The position numbers were made by a program, and so were the translations under genes. 64,000 nucleotides of DNA from CAVTBT01 sp963733065 (GTDB lineage: Bacteria; Actinomycetota; Thermoleophilia; Gaiellales; Gaiellaceae), in NCBI GenBank assembly GCA_963733065.1, contig CAVTBT010000007.1:186001-250000 (forward strand), given 5' to 3'. Below, piece after piece: positions 40,974 through 49,500 of the stretch. Position 1 is the first letter of the stretch. Every line of letters starts with the position of its first letter. A model generated the notes under the pieces. That model worked only from the letters and a program-made list of their open reading frames with translations. It had not been told where the DNA came from and searched no databases.

Positions 40974-42083
40974 ACCTCGCAGGCCCCACATCTTCCGGTA
41001 GCCGGGCACGTACGTCGGGCCGTAGCCGCGCGTGTAGTTGGGGCCGGCCTGGGCGATGTTCGACTGGTCGAAGACGCGCACCGGCACGCGCGCGTTCTTC
41101 ACCGGCTTGAGGCCGCCCATGATCCGCATCGACTGGTCGACCACGGCGTAGCCGATCCATTCGAGGTTCTCGCCGACGTCAGCGCTGACGATGTCGCCCT
41201 GCTTGACCATCTTGAGGATCTCGGGCGTGCCGTTGAACGTCGAGACCTTGACCCTGCCGGTCCGCCCCGAGGCCCGGATCGCCGCCGCCACGAAGGGCAC
41301 CTCGGCGCTGTCGTAGAGCGCGATCACGTAGTTCATGCTCGGGTCGGCGGTCAGCGCCGCCTGGACCTGCGGCTGGATCTTGGTCGCGAACTCGGCAATC
41401 GTCACGTCGGTGTACGTGAGCTTGCAGCCCTGGCAGTACTTTCGGAACTCCTCGCGGATCCCGGCCACCATCGGCACCGTCGACTTCACCTGGTTGACCG
41501 TGACGACGAGCGCGTTCGTGTCGCCGCGCGTGTCCACGATCGCCTGGTCGGCGATCAGCTGGCCGGCGATCTTGTACGGGATGTTGACGACGGCGGCGAC
41601 GTTCGGCGCGGAGGGCTGGTTCTGGTCGTAGAGGTGCGCGACGATCGTCGGGATGCCCTTCGCCTTCGCGGCCCTGATCTGCGGCTGCAGGCCCGCGGGG
41701 TCGTTGCCGGCGAGCAGGACGATGGCGTTCGCGCGCTGGGCGATCGCCGCGTTCATGCCCTGCACCCACTGCGACGGCTGGCCCTGGTTCTGCCAGATCG
41801 TCACCTTCACGCCGATCGGCGTCGCGATCCGCTTGATGTGGTTCGCGATCGTCGAGACGAACGGCACCTGGCTCGACGCGGGGATGACGAAGAGGTGCTT
41901 GCCGCGCGCCAGTTGCCGCGCGTTGAACGCCGGACCGGGCGCGACGAACTTCGGCACGGCCTTGTAGCGGTTGAGGTTCGCCTGCGCGCCCGAGATGGAG
42001 CCGTTGCCGGCCGCCATGCCTGCCGCGATCGCCACCGCCGCCGCCGCGAGCACGGCAGCGAGGATGAGCATGCGTCTCTTCAT
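40972..42083 (-). CDS. sugar-type periplasmic substrate-binding protein of the ureide operon
   Basis: About 370 residues with a signal peptide (MKRRMLILAAVLAAAAVAIAAGMAAG). The mature part is a LacI/RbsB-like binding protein: KHLFVIPASSQVPFVSTIANHIKRIA, WVQGMNAAIAQRANAIVLLAGNDPAGLQPQIRAAKAKGIPTIVAH, ADPSMNYVIALYDSAEVPFVAAAIRASGR, VGENLEWIGYAVVDQSMRI. ATG 42083 has GGAGGA six bases upstream; a GTG one codon earlier is less well placed. The C-terminus ends with GYRKMWGL and a stop at 40972 after one indel. It sits between the HyuB and ATPase genes, so it presumably captures the substrate of the hydantoinase pathway. Confidence 0.85.
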
Positions 42084-43807
42084 CACGTCTCCTCCAGTCC
42101 GTAGTGCGTCCGAGCCGACTCGCGGCTCACGTATCCGTCCACGACATCCGCCCGCACCGCGTCACGGTCGCGTTCGAGCGGGTTTCCGTACCCGCCGCCG
42201 CACGGCCCGATGAGGCGGAGCCGGTCTCCCGTGGCAGCCTTGCGATACGGGAACTTCGACGGGAGCTCGAGCTCGCCGTCGGTCCCCTTGTTCAGCAGGA
42301 CCGCGCCCGGCGTGCCCTCCTCGCCACCGAACAGCCCGGGCGGCGGCGCAGACCGAGCCTTCACCCTCGAGCGAGTAGCCGGCCTCGTCGAGGAACTCGA
42401 TCTCCCGCACCGAGCCGAGGCCGCCCCGCCAGCGGCCGGGCCCACCGCGGTCCTCGAGCAGCTCGTACTGGGTCACGCGCAGCGGGAAGTGCGACTCGAT
42501 GTCCTCGATCGGGTTGTTGCGCGTGTTCGCGTAGAGCGTGTCGACGGCGTCGAGGCCGTCCTTGCCGAAGCGGCCGCCGTAGCTGCCCTCCTGGATGTCC
42601 ATGTAGACCCAGTGCTGGCCGCCGCGAAGCCGGAGTAGGCGACGACCTTCAGGTTGCCGACGCCGGCGCTCGACGCCCTCCGGCAGCACGGGTGCGAGCG
42701 CCCGCATGAGCGTGTCGGCGATGATGTTGCCGCCGCAGAAGCGCGCGATCGTCGGCGCCGGGAAGCGTCGGGTTCGCGAGGCAGCCCTCGGGCGCCACGA
42801 TGGCGATCGCGCGGAAGAGGCCGGAGTTCGTCGGCACGGCGTCGTGCGTCCACGCGTCGAGCAGGATCGAGCGCAGCGTGACCCAGATCGCGATGTCGAC
42901 CGTGCCGACGAGCGGCATGTTGATCGGCAGGTCGACCTGCGGCGCGGTGCCGGTCAGGTCGACGGTGATGTCCGAGCCCTCGATCGTGACCGCGACCTTG
43001 ATCATCAGGTTCTTGTAGGCGGGGTCGGGATGGTCGACGAAGCCGTCGAGGTCGGCCCTCGGCCTCGTACGTGCCGTCCGGGCAGCCGCTCGATCTCCTG
43101 GCGCAGCATCCGCTCGGAGTAGTCCATGAGGTCCTCGCTCGCGTTCGCGGACCGTCTCGAGGCCGTAGCGGTCGATCAGCTCGACGAAGCGCCCGGCGCC
43201 GATCTTGCAGGCGGCGACCTGCGCCTCCATGTCGCCGACGACGAGCTGCGGCGCGCGGCAGTTGTCGCGGAGGATCTGCCAGATGAACTCGTTCTTGCGG
43301 CCCTCCTCCTCGATCTTGATCGCGTTGAACTGCAGCCCCTCGGCGTAGGCGTCGGTGGCGTCGACGATGCCGCAGCTGCCCGGGCGTCAGCGCGCCGAGG
43401 TCGAGGTGGTGCGCGGTCGTCGCCGAGAAGCCGACCAGCTCGCCCGCCGTAGAAGACCGGCACCACGAAGCCGACGTCCGGCTGGTGCGAGGCGCCGTAG
43501 TAGGCGTGGTTGTGGATGACGACGTCGCCCGGGCTGCCACTCGTGGCCGAGCTCGGCGAAGCGGCGGTTGATGCCGGCGATGTAGCCGGGGATCGGGCCC
43601 GACTGCAGCGGCGTCGACTGCGACGACTCGCAGAGCTGGCGGCCGTCGGCGTCGCAGAGGACGCAGCCGAAGTCCTCCGACTCGCGGATGATCGAGGAGT
43701 AGGCCATGCGGGCCAGCTTGTGGCCCATCTCGACCGCGATCGAGTCGAGCGCGCCGGCGATGACGGCCGCGGTGACCGGGTCGACTCTCGTCTGCGACAG
43801 TGCTCAT
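42083..43807 (-). CDS. hyuB: hydantoinase/oxoprolinase subunit B (frameshifted)
   Basis: HyuB-family subunit, about 575 residues when joined. Readable segments: AAVIAGALDSIAVEMGHKLARMAYSSIIRESEDFGCVLCDADGRQL, WQPGDVVIHNHAYYGASHQPDVGFVVPVFYGGELVGFSATTAHHLDLGALTPGSCGIVDATDAYAEGLQF, LVVGDMEAQVAACKIGAGRFVELIDRYG, ITVDLTGTAPQVDLPINMPLVGTVDIAIWVTLRSILLD, GQHWVYMDIQEGSYGGRFGKDGLDAVDTLYANTRNNPIEDIESHFPLRV, and RWRGGLGSVREIEFLD. Frames change at least near 43530, 43443, 43380 and 43057, each by one extra C in a CC run on the plus strand. Its ATG overlaps the hyuA stop (ATGA). With HyuA it performs ATP-dependent opening of a hydantoin or 5-oxoproline-like ring. Confidence 0.86.
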
Positions 43808-45878
43808 GAGGCGCCCACCTTCGTCAGGATCAGGTTGCCGGAGGCGTCCGCCCGGGCGTTCCAGCCGGGCGGGACGACCGTCGTCGTGTCGGGGTGGAAG
43901 ACGACGGCAGGGCCGGGGATCGCCTCGTCGAGCGGCAGCAGGCCGCGGTCGTAGAAGCGCGTCGTCTGAGGCCTGCAGGCTGCCGTCGACGCGGAAGACG
44001 CTCTCGCTCTCGCCGACGAGCGCGTCGCTCAGGCTCGCCGCTCGCCACGGGCACGGCGTCGAGCGTCGGCCGCCGCCCGATCGCCGTCACGCGGGCGTTC
44101 ACGATCTCGATCGGGTCGCCGTAGGCGCTCCCGTACTCGCGCTCGTGGAGGACGTGGAACTGCTCGAGCGCCTGCTCCGAGAACGGGCCCGTCGGCGAGC
44201 GTCACGCGGAGCTCGTAGCCCTGGCCGACGTAGCGGCAGTCGAGCGCCGCGGACGACCTCGACGTCCGTGTCGGGCACGCCGTCGCGCTCGCAGCCAGCT
44301 CGCGCAGCTCGGCCTCGAGCCCGTCGAGCTCGCGGTTGAGCCGGTCGGCGTCGACGCTGCCCTGCAGCTGGAAGACGGTGCGCATCTGGTCGTACTTGAG
44401 GTCGCTCGTGAGCAGGCCGCCGGCCGACGTGATGCCGGGATGCGGAGGCACGAGCACCTCGGGGATCTCGAGCGAGTCGGCCAGCTCGGCCGCGTGCAGC
44501 GGCCCGGCGCCGCCGAAGGCGACGAGCGCGAACTCGCGCGGGATCGTGGCCCTTCTCGATCGTGCGCGAGCGGATCGCGCGCGCCATGTTCGACGTTCGC
44601 GATCGTGAGGATCCCCTCGGCCGCCTCGAGCAGATCGAGGCCGAGCTGGCCGGCCAGCCGCTCGACCGACGGCCACGGCAGCGTCGCGGTCGAGCGTCAT
44701 CCGGCCGCCGAGGAAGCGCTCCGGATCGAGCCGACCGAGGACGACGTGCGCGTCGCTGATCGTCGGCTCCGTGCCGCCGTGGCCGTAGCACGCCGGACCG
44801 GGGGAGGCGCCCGCGCTCCGTGGGCCGACGCGGAACGCGCCGCCCTCGTCGACGTACGCGATCGAGCCGCCGCCGGCGCCGATCGTGTGCACGTCGAGCA
44901 TCGGCACGAGCAGCGGGTAGCCGCCGACCCACGTGTCGCGCGCCGACGCCTCGGTGATCGCCGTCCTCGGTGACGATCCCGATGTCGGCGGAGGTGCCGC
45001 CCATGTCGAAGGTGATCAGCCGGCGCCGCCCGGCGAGCGCGCCGGCCCACTGGCCGCCGAGGATGCCGGCCGCCGGGCCCGAGAGCAGCAGCGTCACGGG
45101 CCGCTCGGCGGCGCTGCGGACGCTCGCGACGCCGCCGCTCGACATCATCACGTGCAGGTCGCCGGCTCGACGCCCTCGCCGTCGAGGGCGCCGGCGAGGC
45201 GGTCGAGGTACTTGCCCGGTCGTCGGGCCGACGAACGCGCTCATCGTCGCGGTCGTGAAGCGCTCGAACTCGCGGAACTGCGGGAAGATGTCGGCGCTCG
45301 TCGTGACGAACGCGTCGGGCATCTCCTCGCGCACGATCGCGGCCGCGCGACGCTCGTGCTCCGGGTTCAGGTACGAGAACAGGAAGCAGACGGCGACCGC
45401 CTCGACGCCTTCGTCGCGGAGCTCGCGCGCGGCAGCGCGCACCTCGTCCTCGTCGAGCGGCACCAGCACCTCGCCCGTCGGCGGAACGATCCGCTCGGTG
45501 ACGACCTTGCGGTGGCGCCGCTGCACGAACGGCTTCGCCTGCCACGGGATGTCCTGCATCACCGAGTAGTGGAGCGGCCGCTGGTGCCGGCCGATGTGGA
45601 CGATGTCCCGGAAGCCGCGCGTCGTGATCATCCCGGCGACCGCGCCCTCGTGCTGGAGCACGGCGTTCGTCGCCACGGTCGTGCCGTGGAAGACGCCGGT
45701 GACGTCCGTCGCCGCCAGGCCGGCTTCGGCGCAGAGCTCCGCCAGCCCGGTCACCATCGCCCGCTCGGGCTCCGTCGGCGTCGACGGCACCTTGTGCACG
45801 TGCACGGACCCCGGACTCCGTGTCGTAGAGCATGAAGTCCGTGAACGTGCCTCCGATGTCGACGCCGACGACGCGCAT
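43804..45878 (-). CDS. hyuA: hydantoinase/oxoprolinase subunit A (frameshifted)
   Basis: HyuA-family ATP-dependent subunit, about 690 residues when joined. N-terminus MRVVGVDIGGTFTDFMLYD carries the actin-like phosphate loop. It continues with GLAATDVTGVFHGTTVATNAVLQHEGAVAGMITTRGFRDIVHIGRHQRPLHY, AVCFLFSYLNPEHERRAAAIVREEMP, FVTTSADIFPQFREFERFTTATMSAFVGPTTGKY, LHVMMSSGGVASVRSAAERPVTLLLSGPAAGILGGQWAGALAGRRRLITFDMGGTSADIGIVTEDG, DVHTIGAGGGSIAYVDEGGAFRVGP and EFALVAFGGAGPLHAAELADSLEIPEVLVPPHPGITSAGGLL. Several single-base shifts occur (for example near 45216 and 45176). It pairs with HyuB. Confidence 0.86.
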
Positions 45879-45882
45879 TGGC

Positions 45883-47153
45883 TCACTCCGCTCCTAGCGT
45901 CCTGCGAAGGGCCGAGGCGAGCACGCGCATGCCGAGCTCGACGTGTGCGGGCGAGCTGTGCTCGTCCGGCGAGTGGCTGATGCCGCCGCGGCTCGGGACG
46001 AAGAGCATCGCCGCGGGCACGTTGCGGCCGACGACCATCGCGTCGTGGCCCGCGCCGCTCGGCATGTCGCAGCGAGCTCGCGCCCTCGTCCGCCGCCGCG
46101 CGCTCGACGGTGTCGACGAGCGCCGGGTCGAGCTCGAGCGGTTCCAGCGCGAAGGTCTGTGTCAGCTCGGCGTCGAGCCCCTCCTCGGTCGCGACGCGCT
46201 CTACCGTCGCCTCGACGAGGCGCTCGAGGTCGGCGAGCGCCGCGGGTGTGGTCGCGCGCACGTCGATCGTGAAGTCGGCGAGACCGGGGACGACGTTGAA
46301 CGCCGCCCGGCTCGACCGCGAGCTTGCCCACGTTGGCCGTCACCGCCTCGCGGCGCCGAGCCTCGTCGCGGAGCGCCAGCGCGATGCGCGCGGCGCCCAC
46401 GAGCGCGTCGCGGCGGAGGGCCATCGGCGTCGTGCCGGCGTGGTTCGCCTGCCCGTGCAGCCGGACGCGGTAGCCGCGCAGGCCGACGATCGAGGTGACG
46501 ATCCCGATCTCGATTCCCGCGGACTCGAGCACCGGCCCCTGCTCGATGTGGAGCTCGAGGTAGGCGCCGACCTCGCCGACGCGATGGGCGTCGCCGGCGC
46601 GGTCGATGTCGCGCCCGGCTGCCGCCATCGCCTCGCGCAGGGTCGTCCCGTCGGCGTCGACGCGATCGGCAAGGTGGGCGACGTCCTGTCCGGAGAACGC
46701 GCGGCTTCCGAAGAGCGCGGCGTCGAAGCGCGCACCCTCCTCGTCCATGAACGCGGCGATCCAGAGCGGCCGCCTCGGCTCGAACCCCTCCTGCCGCAGC
46801 AGCCGCACCGCGTGCACGGCCGCGACGACGCCGAGTGCGCCGTCGAAGCGACCGCCCGACGGCACGGTGTCCAGGTGCGAGCCGACGAGGACAGCCCGGC
46901 CGCTGCCTGCTTGCCAGCGCCCGATCAGGTTGCCGGCCGCGTCGATCTCGACGTCGAGCCCGAGGTCGCGCAGCTGCACCTCGGTCCACCGGTAGGCGTC
47001 GAAGAGCTCCGGCGTCCACGCGGCCCGTGTGACGCCGCCGCCGGCCGTCGCGCCGATGGCCGCGAGGTCGTCGAGGCTGGCCGCAACGGATCCGTCTGGA
47101 GCGTCGCCCGGTGTCACGTCGACCACCATCGCATCGCTCAACCCCCGTGACAT
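45883..47153 (-). CDS. M20-family amidohydrolase (N-carbamoyl-amino-acid hydrolase/allantoate amidohydrolase type, frameshifted)
   Basis: A zinc-dependent amidase, about 420 residues when joined. Metal-binding motifs: VLVGSHLDTVPSGGRFDGALGVVAAV (His and Asp), FMDEEGARF (Glu pair) and LELHIEQGPVLESAGIEIGIV with the third His, then RGYRVRLHGQANHAGTTPMALRRDAL (dimerisation and substrate His), and near the C-terminus MPSGAGHDAMVVGRNVPAAMLFVPSRGGISHSPDEHS with the last zinc His. Frame breaks lie near 46310 and 46069. It is first in the minus-strand operon before hyuA. In such operons this enzyme removes the carbamoyl group after ring opening. The start is 47153 or the in-frame ATG at 47129. Confidence 0.88.
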
Positions 47154-47209
47154 GTCAGAGCGAGATTCACGGCAGCGCCGCGAGAAGTCAAGGCGACCGG
47201 CGTCCCGAG

Positions 47210-47569
47210 CTACTCGGGCAGCTCGAGGCGCTGCAGCTCGCCGGCGAATGCGCCGCCGCCGACCGTGCGCTCCGCATCGACACGGGCGCGTAGGCCACGG
47301 TCGGAGGTAACGAGCCAGACGGGACGACCGAGCGCAGCGAGCCGTCCGGCTTCGTCGGCGATCCAGTCGTCGGCACTGTCGGCACCGGTGCCGACGACGC
47401 GTCCTCGCTCGGCAAGCGGCCGCTCGCCGACGGTGCCGTCCGGCGCGGCGCCGTCGAAGACGAGCACGGCGTCGGCGCCTGCGCGGACGGCCCAGGCGCA
47501 GGCGCGGTCGAGGAACCAGTCGCCGTCGAGGTTCGGCCAGCGGGACCGCACCACGTTCCGGGCGTCCAC
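47210..47569 (-). CDS. NYN/PIN-like (YacP-type) nuclease-domain protein
   Basis: About 119 residues. The N-terminal DARNVVRSRWPN resembles the YacP/NYN start, where the first Asp is catalytic; AVLVFDGAAPDG and GADSADDWIADEA provide further acidic residues, and VWLVTSDRGLRARV carries the typical T-S-D-x-x-L/R motif. NYN proteins are metal-dependent RNases. GTG 47569 is used as the start, but the sequence just before it (TLLVDARN) fits a strand of the fold, so the true start may lie slightly upstream, overlapping the XRE gene end. It stands 27 bases after the XRE-TPR gene on the same strand. Confidence 0.65.
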   Translation of the reverse strand: MDARNVVRSRWPNLDGDWFLDRACAWAVRAGADAVLVFDGAAPDGTVGERPLAERGRVVGTGADSADDWIADEAGRLAALGRPVWLVTSDRGLRARVDAERTVGGGAFAGELQRLELPE

Positions 47570-47595
47570 GAGGAGCGTCGGCCGGGTGGAGGAGG

Positions 47596-48903
47596 TCAGG
47601 ATCGCGCGCGGACCGGCTCGGCCTCGAGCGCGGAGGCGGCCGTCGCCGCCCGCTTGTAGACGTCGAAGGCCGCCTCGCGGTCACCGATTCGCTCGAGCAG
47701 CTCGGCGAACCGCGTCGAGGTGCCGACGAGCCAGCGGTTCGGCGACTGCTCGAGGTACTCGAGGGCGAGCTCGTACAATTCGCGTGACCGCTCGGGACTT
47801 CCCGCCTCGTCGCTGATGCGGGCAAGCTCCGCGTAGCAGCGCCCGAGGTCGATCGGGTCGTGGTGCGCGAGCTCCGCGGCCGCGCGGCTCGTGAGCACGC
47901 CGGCGCGCTCGAGCTCGCCCAGCGCGCCTCGCGCCCGGGCCTCCTCGAGATCGAAACGCGCCGTGTCGAGCGCCGTTCCGCCGTCGCGTGCGAGCTCCCG
48001 TCCGGTCTCGATCAGCTCCAGTGCCCGCTCGTGCTCGCCACGGTCGATCTCGATGTACGCCAGCAGGTGGTGGGCGCGCGAGCGGTACTGCGTGAACTCC
48101 GTGGCTTCGAGCAGGTCGAGCGCCTTCGTGGCGTAGCGCGCCGCGAGCGCCGTCTCCTGCTTCATGGTGTGCAGCCTCGACTGCGACCAGTACAGGCGCG
48201 CGAGCAGGACGGGGTCGTTGCCGCTCGTCGCCGCGATGACCTGCGACAGCACCTGCGCGGCCTCGACGAAGGCCGACAGGTCGATGAGCGCGTTCGCGAG
48301 CAGCACCGAGAAGCGGATCCGCGACACCGCGCTGCCGGCCTCGTCCGCAGCCGCGACGCGCCGGCGAAATAGCGCGACGGCGGACTCGGCGTCGCCGAGG
48401 TCGGCGTACACCCGGCCGAGCGTCTCGACGAAGGCGTCGTCGCGCTCGAGCATCGGATCGAGCTCGCGGGCGGCATCGAGCTCGGCCAGCGCGGCCCGCG
48501 CGTCGTCGAGCCGGAATGCGAGCTGTCCGAGACCGGCTCGCGCCTGGGCGCGCACGCGCGGGTCGGCCGCGCCCGCGGCCGTCCGCCGGTAGAGATCCTC
48601 GGCTGTCTCCAGATCGTCGAAGCGCAGCGCAGCCTCGGCGGACGCGAGCACATCGTGCTCGGAGTCCTCGTCGCGGACGCCCTTCGCCAGCCACGACTCG
48701 GAGGCACCGAGTCGGGCGGCGAGCTCGTTGACGACCTGGAGCGACGGCACGCGCGCGCCGCGCTCGATGTGCGACAGGTACCCGACGGAGCAGCCGGCGA
48801 AGGCCAGGTCGCTCAGGCGGAGCCCTCGGGCCGTCCGCAGCTCGCGGATCCGTTGGCCCACCGCCTCGGGGCTGTCGATGTGCGTGGCACTCTGTCTGGG
48901 CAT
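47596..48903 (-). CDS. XRE-family regulator with C-terminal TPR array (RRNPP-like layout)
   Basis: 435 residues. N-terminal helix-turn-helix (about residues 10-65): SPEAVGQRIRELRTARGLRLSDLAFAGCSVGYLSHIERGARVPSLQVVNELAARLG. The remainder is helical repeat: at least seven TPR-like units, for example RRTAAGAADPRVRAQARAGLGQLAFRLDDARAALAELDAA, DAFVETLGRVYADLGDAESAVALFRRRV and SRAHHLLAYIEIDRGEHERALELIETGREL. This is the layout of peptide-responsive RRNPP regulators (PlcR, Rgg, NprR) but is also used by regulators without peptide ligands. The ATG at 48903 matches the start of the helix-turn-helix; the longer upstream frame is antisense to a short peptide gene. The divergent 26-codon gene makes a peptide ligand plausible. 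Confidence 0.85.
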   Translation of the reverse strand: MPRQSATHIDSPEAVGQRIRELRTARGLRLSDLAFAGCSVGYLSHIERGARVPSLQVVNELAARLGASESWLAKGVRDEDSEHDVLASAEAALRFDDLETAEDLYRRTAAGAADPRVRAQARAGLGQLAFRLDDARAALAELDAARELDPMLERDDAFVETLGRVYADLGDAESAVALFRRRVAAADEAGSAVSRIRFSVLLANALIDLSAFVEAAQVLSQVIAATSGNDPVLLARLYWSQSRLHTMKQETALAARYATKALDLLEATEFTQYRSRAHHLLAYIEIDRGEHERALELIETGRELARDGGTALDTARFDLEEARARGALGELERAGVLTSRAAAELAHHDPIDLGRCYAELARISDEAGSPERSRELYELALEYLEQSPNRWLVGTSTRFAELLERIGDREAAFDVYKRAATAASALEAEPVRARS

Positions 48904-48973
48904 CGCGTTATCCTGAAGTCGAACGTCTCGGCGCCGGGACTCGTCCCCGAAACAGAAAGGGCGGTCCCCCGTA

Positions 48974-49054
48974 ATGCGCAAGCGTATCGTGACCGTGCTC
49001 CTCGCGGGAGGGGCACTGGCGACCCTGCTCGGAGCCGGCACGCACTGGCCATAA
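48974..49054 (+). CDS. 26-residue exported-type small peptide
   Basis: A short ORF on the plus strand, divergent from the XRE-TPR gene with 70 bases between the starts. The peptide begins MRKR, has a hydrophobic core (VTVLLAGGALATLLGAG) and ends in THWP, the form of a signal peptide with a short C-terminal tail. A very strong hairpin begins 11 bases after its TAA, defining a short transcript. No convincing Shine-Dalgarno sequence is present: an AAAGGG stands about 13 bases upstream, rather far. In RRNPP systems such peptides are exported, trimmed and re-imported to bind the TPR regulator. Coding status is inferred, not certain. Confidence 0.5.
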   Translation: MRKRIVTVLLAGGALATLLGAGTHWP

Positions 49055-49064
49055 CGTCGGCTGC

Positions 49065-49105
49065 GGCGTGGCGCGCCGTCCCGCCCACAAACGGCGCGCC
49101 ACGCC
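49065..49105 (+). terminator. terminator hairpin of the small-peptide transcript
   Basis: A perfect 15-bp stem (GGCGTGGCGCGCCGT at 49065-49079 with its complement at 49091-49105) and an 11-base loop. No T-tract follows directly, though TTTGT occurs at 49126. Confidence 0.7.
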
Positions 49106-49126
49106 ATGGTCGTCCGCATTTGTCCT

Positions 49127-49156
49127 TTGTAAAACCAGTTCGATGGTGCTTATACT
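49127..49156 (+). promoter_or_regulatory. promoter TTGTAA-18-TATACT
   Basis: A -35 TTGTAA (49127-49132) and a -10 TATACT (49151-49156) with 18-base spacing, an AT-rich island in GC-rich DNA. It lies upstream of the small protein at 49190. Confidence 0.55.
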
Positions 49157-49189
49157 CGCCCGGGTCTTGGGCAACGACGCGCTGCAGCC

Positions 49190-49414
49190 ATGATCGACGA
49201 GGGACCGGATCTGGAGATTGGCGATCGCGTGCGCCTCGTGGAGCCGTTCCAAGGTCTCCCAACGGGCAGCGAGGGCGTCGTGTTCGGGTTCTACCGTCAT
49301 CCGGAGGATCCGGCCGTGGCAGTGACGTTTGGCGAGACGTCCCACTCCATTCCGGCTGAGCTTGTCGAGCTCGTCGAGGCGACTACGGGCGGGCGCCGGC
49401 GACAAGCCGGCTGA
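49190..49414 (+). CDS. small SH3/KOW-like protein
   Basis: 74 residues of unknown function. The pattern LEIGDRVRLVEPFQGLPTGSEGVVFGFY, then AVTFGETSHSIPAELVELVE, looks like a small SH3-type barrel (G-D-x-V at the start of the first strand, G-x-x-G-V-V in the second), as in KOW-like or DUF4926-like proteins. A good promoter lies 34 bases upstream, but no Shine-Dalgarno sequence is obvious before the ATG. It precedes the kinase cluster on the same strand with an 86-base gap. Confidence 0.55.
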   Translation: MIDEGPDLEIGDRVRLVEPFQGLPTGSEGVVFGFYRHPEDPAVAVTFGETSHSIPAELVELVEATTGGRRRQAG

Positions 49415-49500
49415 CGGTTGGTATCGCCGCAAGGTCAGCGCTAAGGTCGTCGTAGCGCTGCCGCCCTGCGCGTTCCCCTAGCCGGAACGGAGCAAGAGCA

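Noticed and set aside
38374..46261. Long plus-strand and alternate-frame reading frames antisense to the hyu/ABC operon.
   Set aside because: Their products are Arg/Ala/Pro-rich or His/Asp-rich low-complexity sequences typical of shadow frames in GC-rich DNA, with no domain recognised.
38390..46300. Programmed frameshifting as an explanation for the broken hyu and ABC genes.
   Set aside because: There are too many sites, in every gene of the operon, without slippery heptamers or a constant direction, and several are the same CC/CCC length difference.
47596..49119. Longer N-terminus for the XRE-TPR regulator (in-frame to 49119).
   Set aside because: The extra 72 residues are low-complexity, run antisense across the peptide gene and its terminator, and precede the natural helix-turn-helix start at 48903.
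49328..49342. GTTTGGCGAGACGTC inside the small protein gene matches part of the nested palindrome at 34094-34108.
   Set aside because: One 15-base match is expected by chance in a window of this size, and no flanking similarity or terminal repeat accompanies it.
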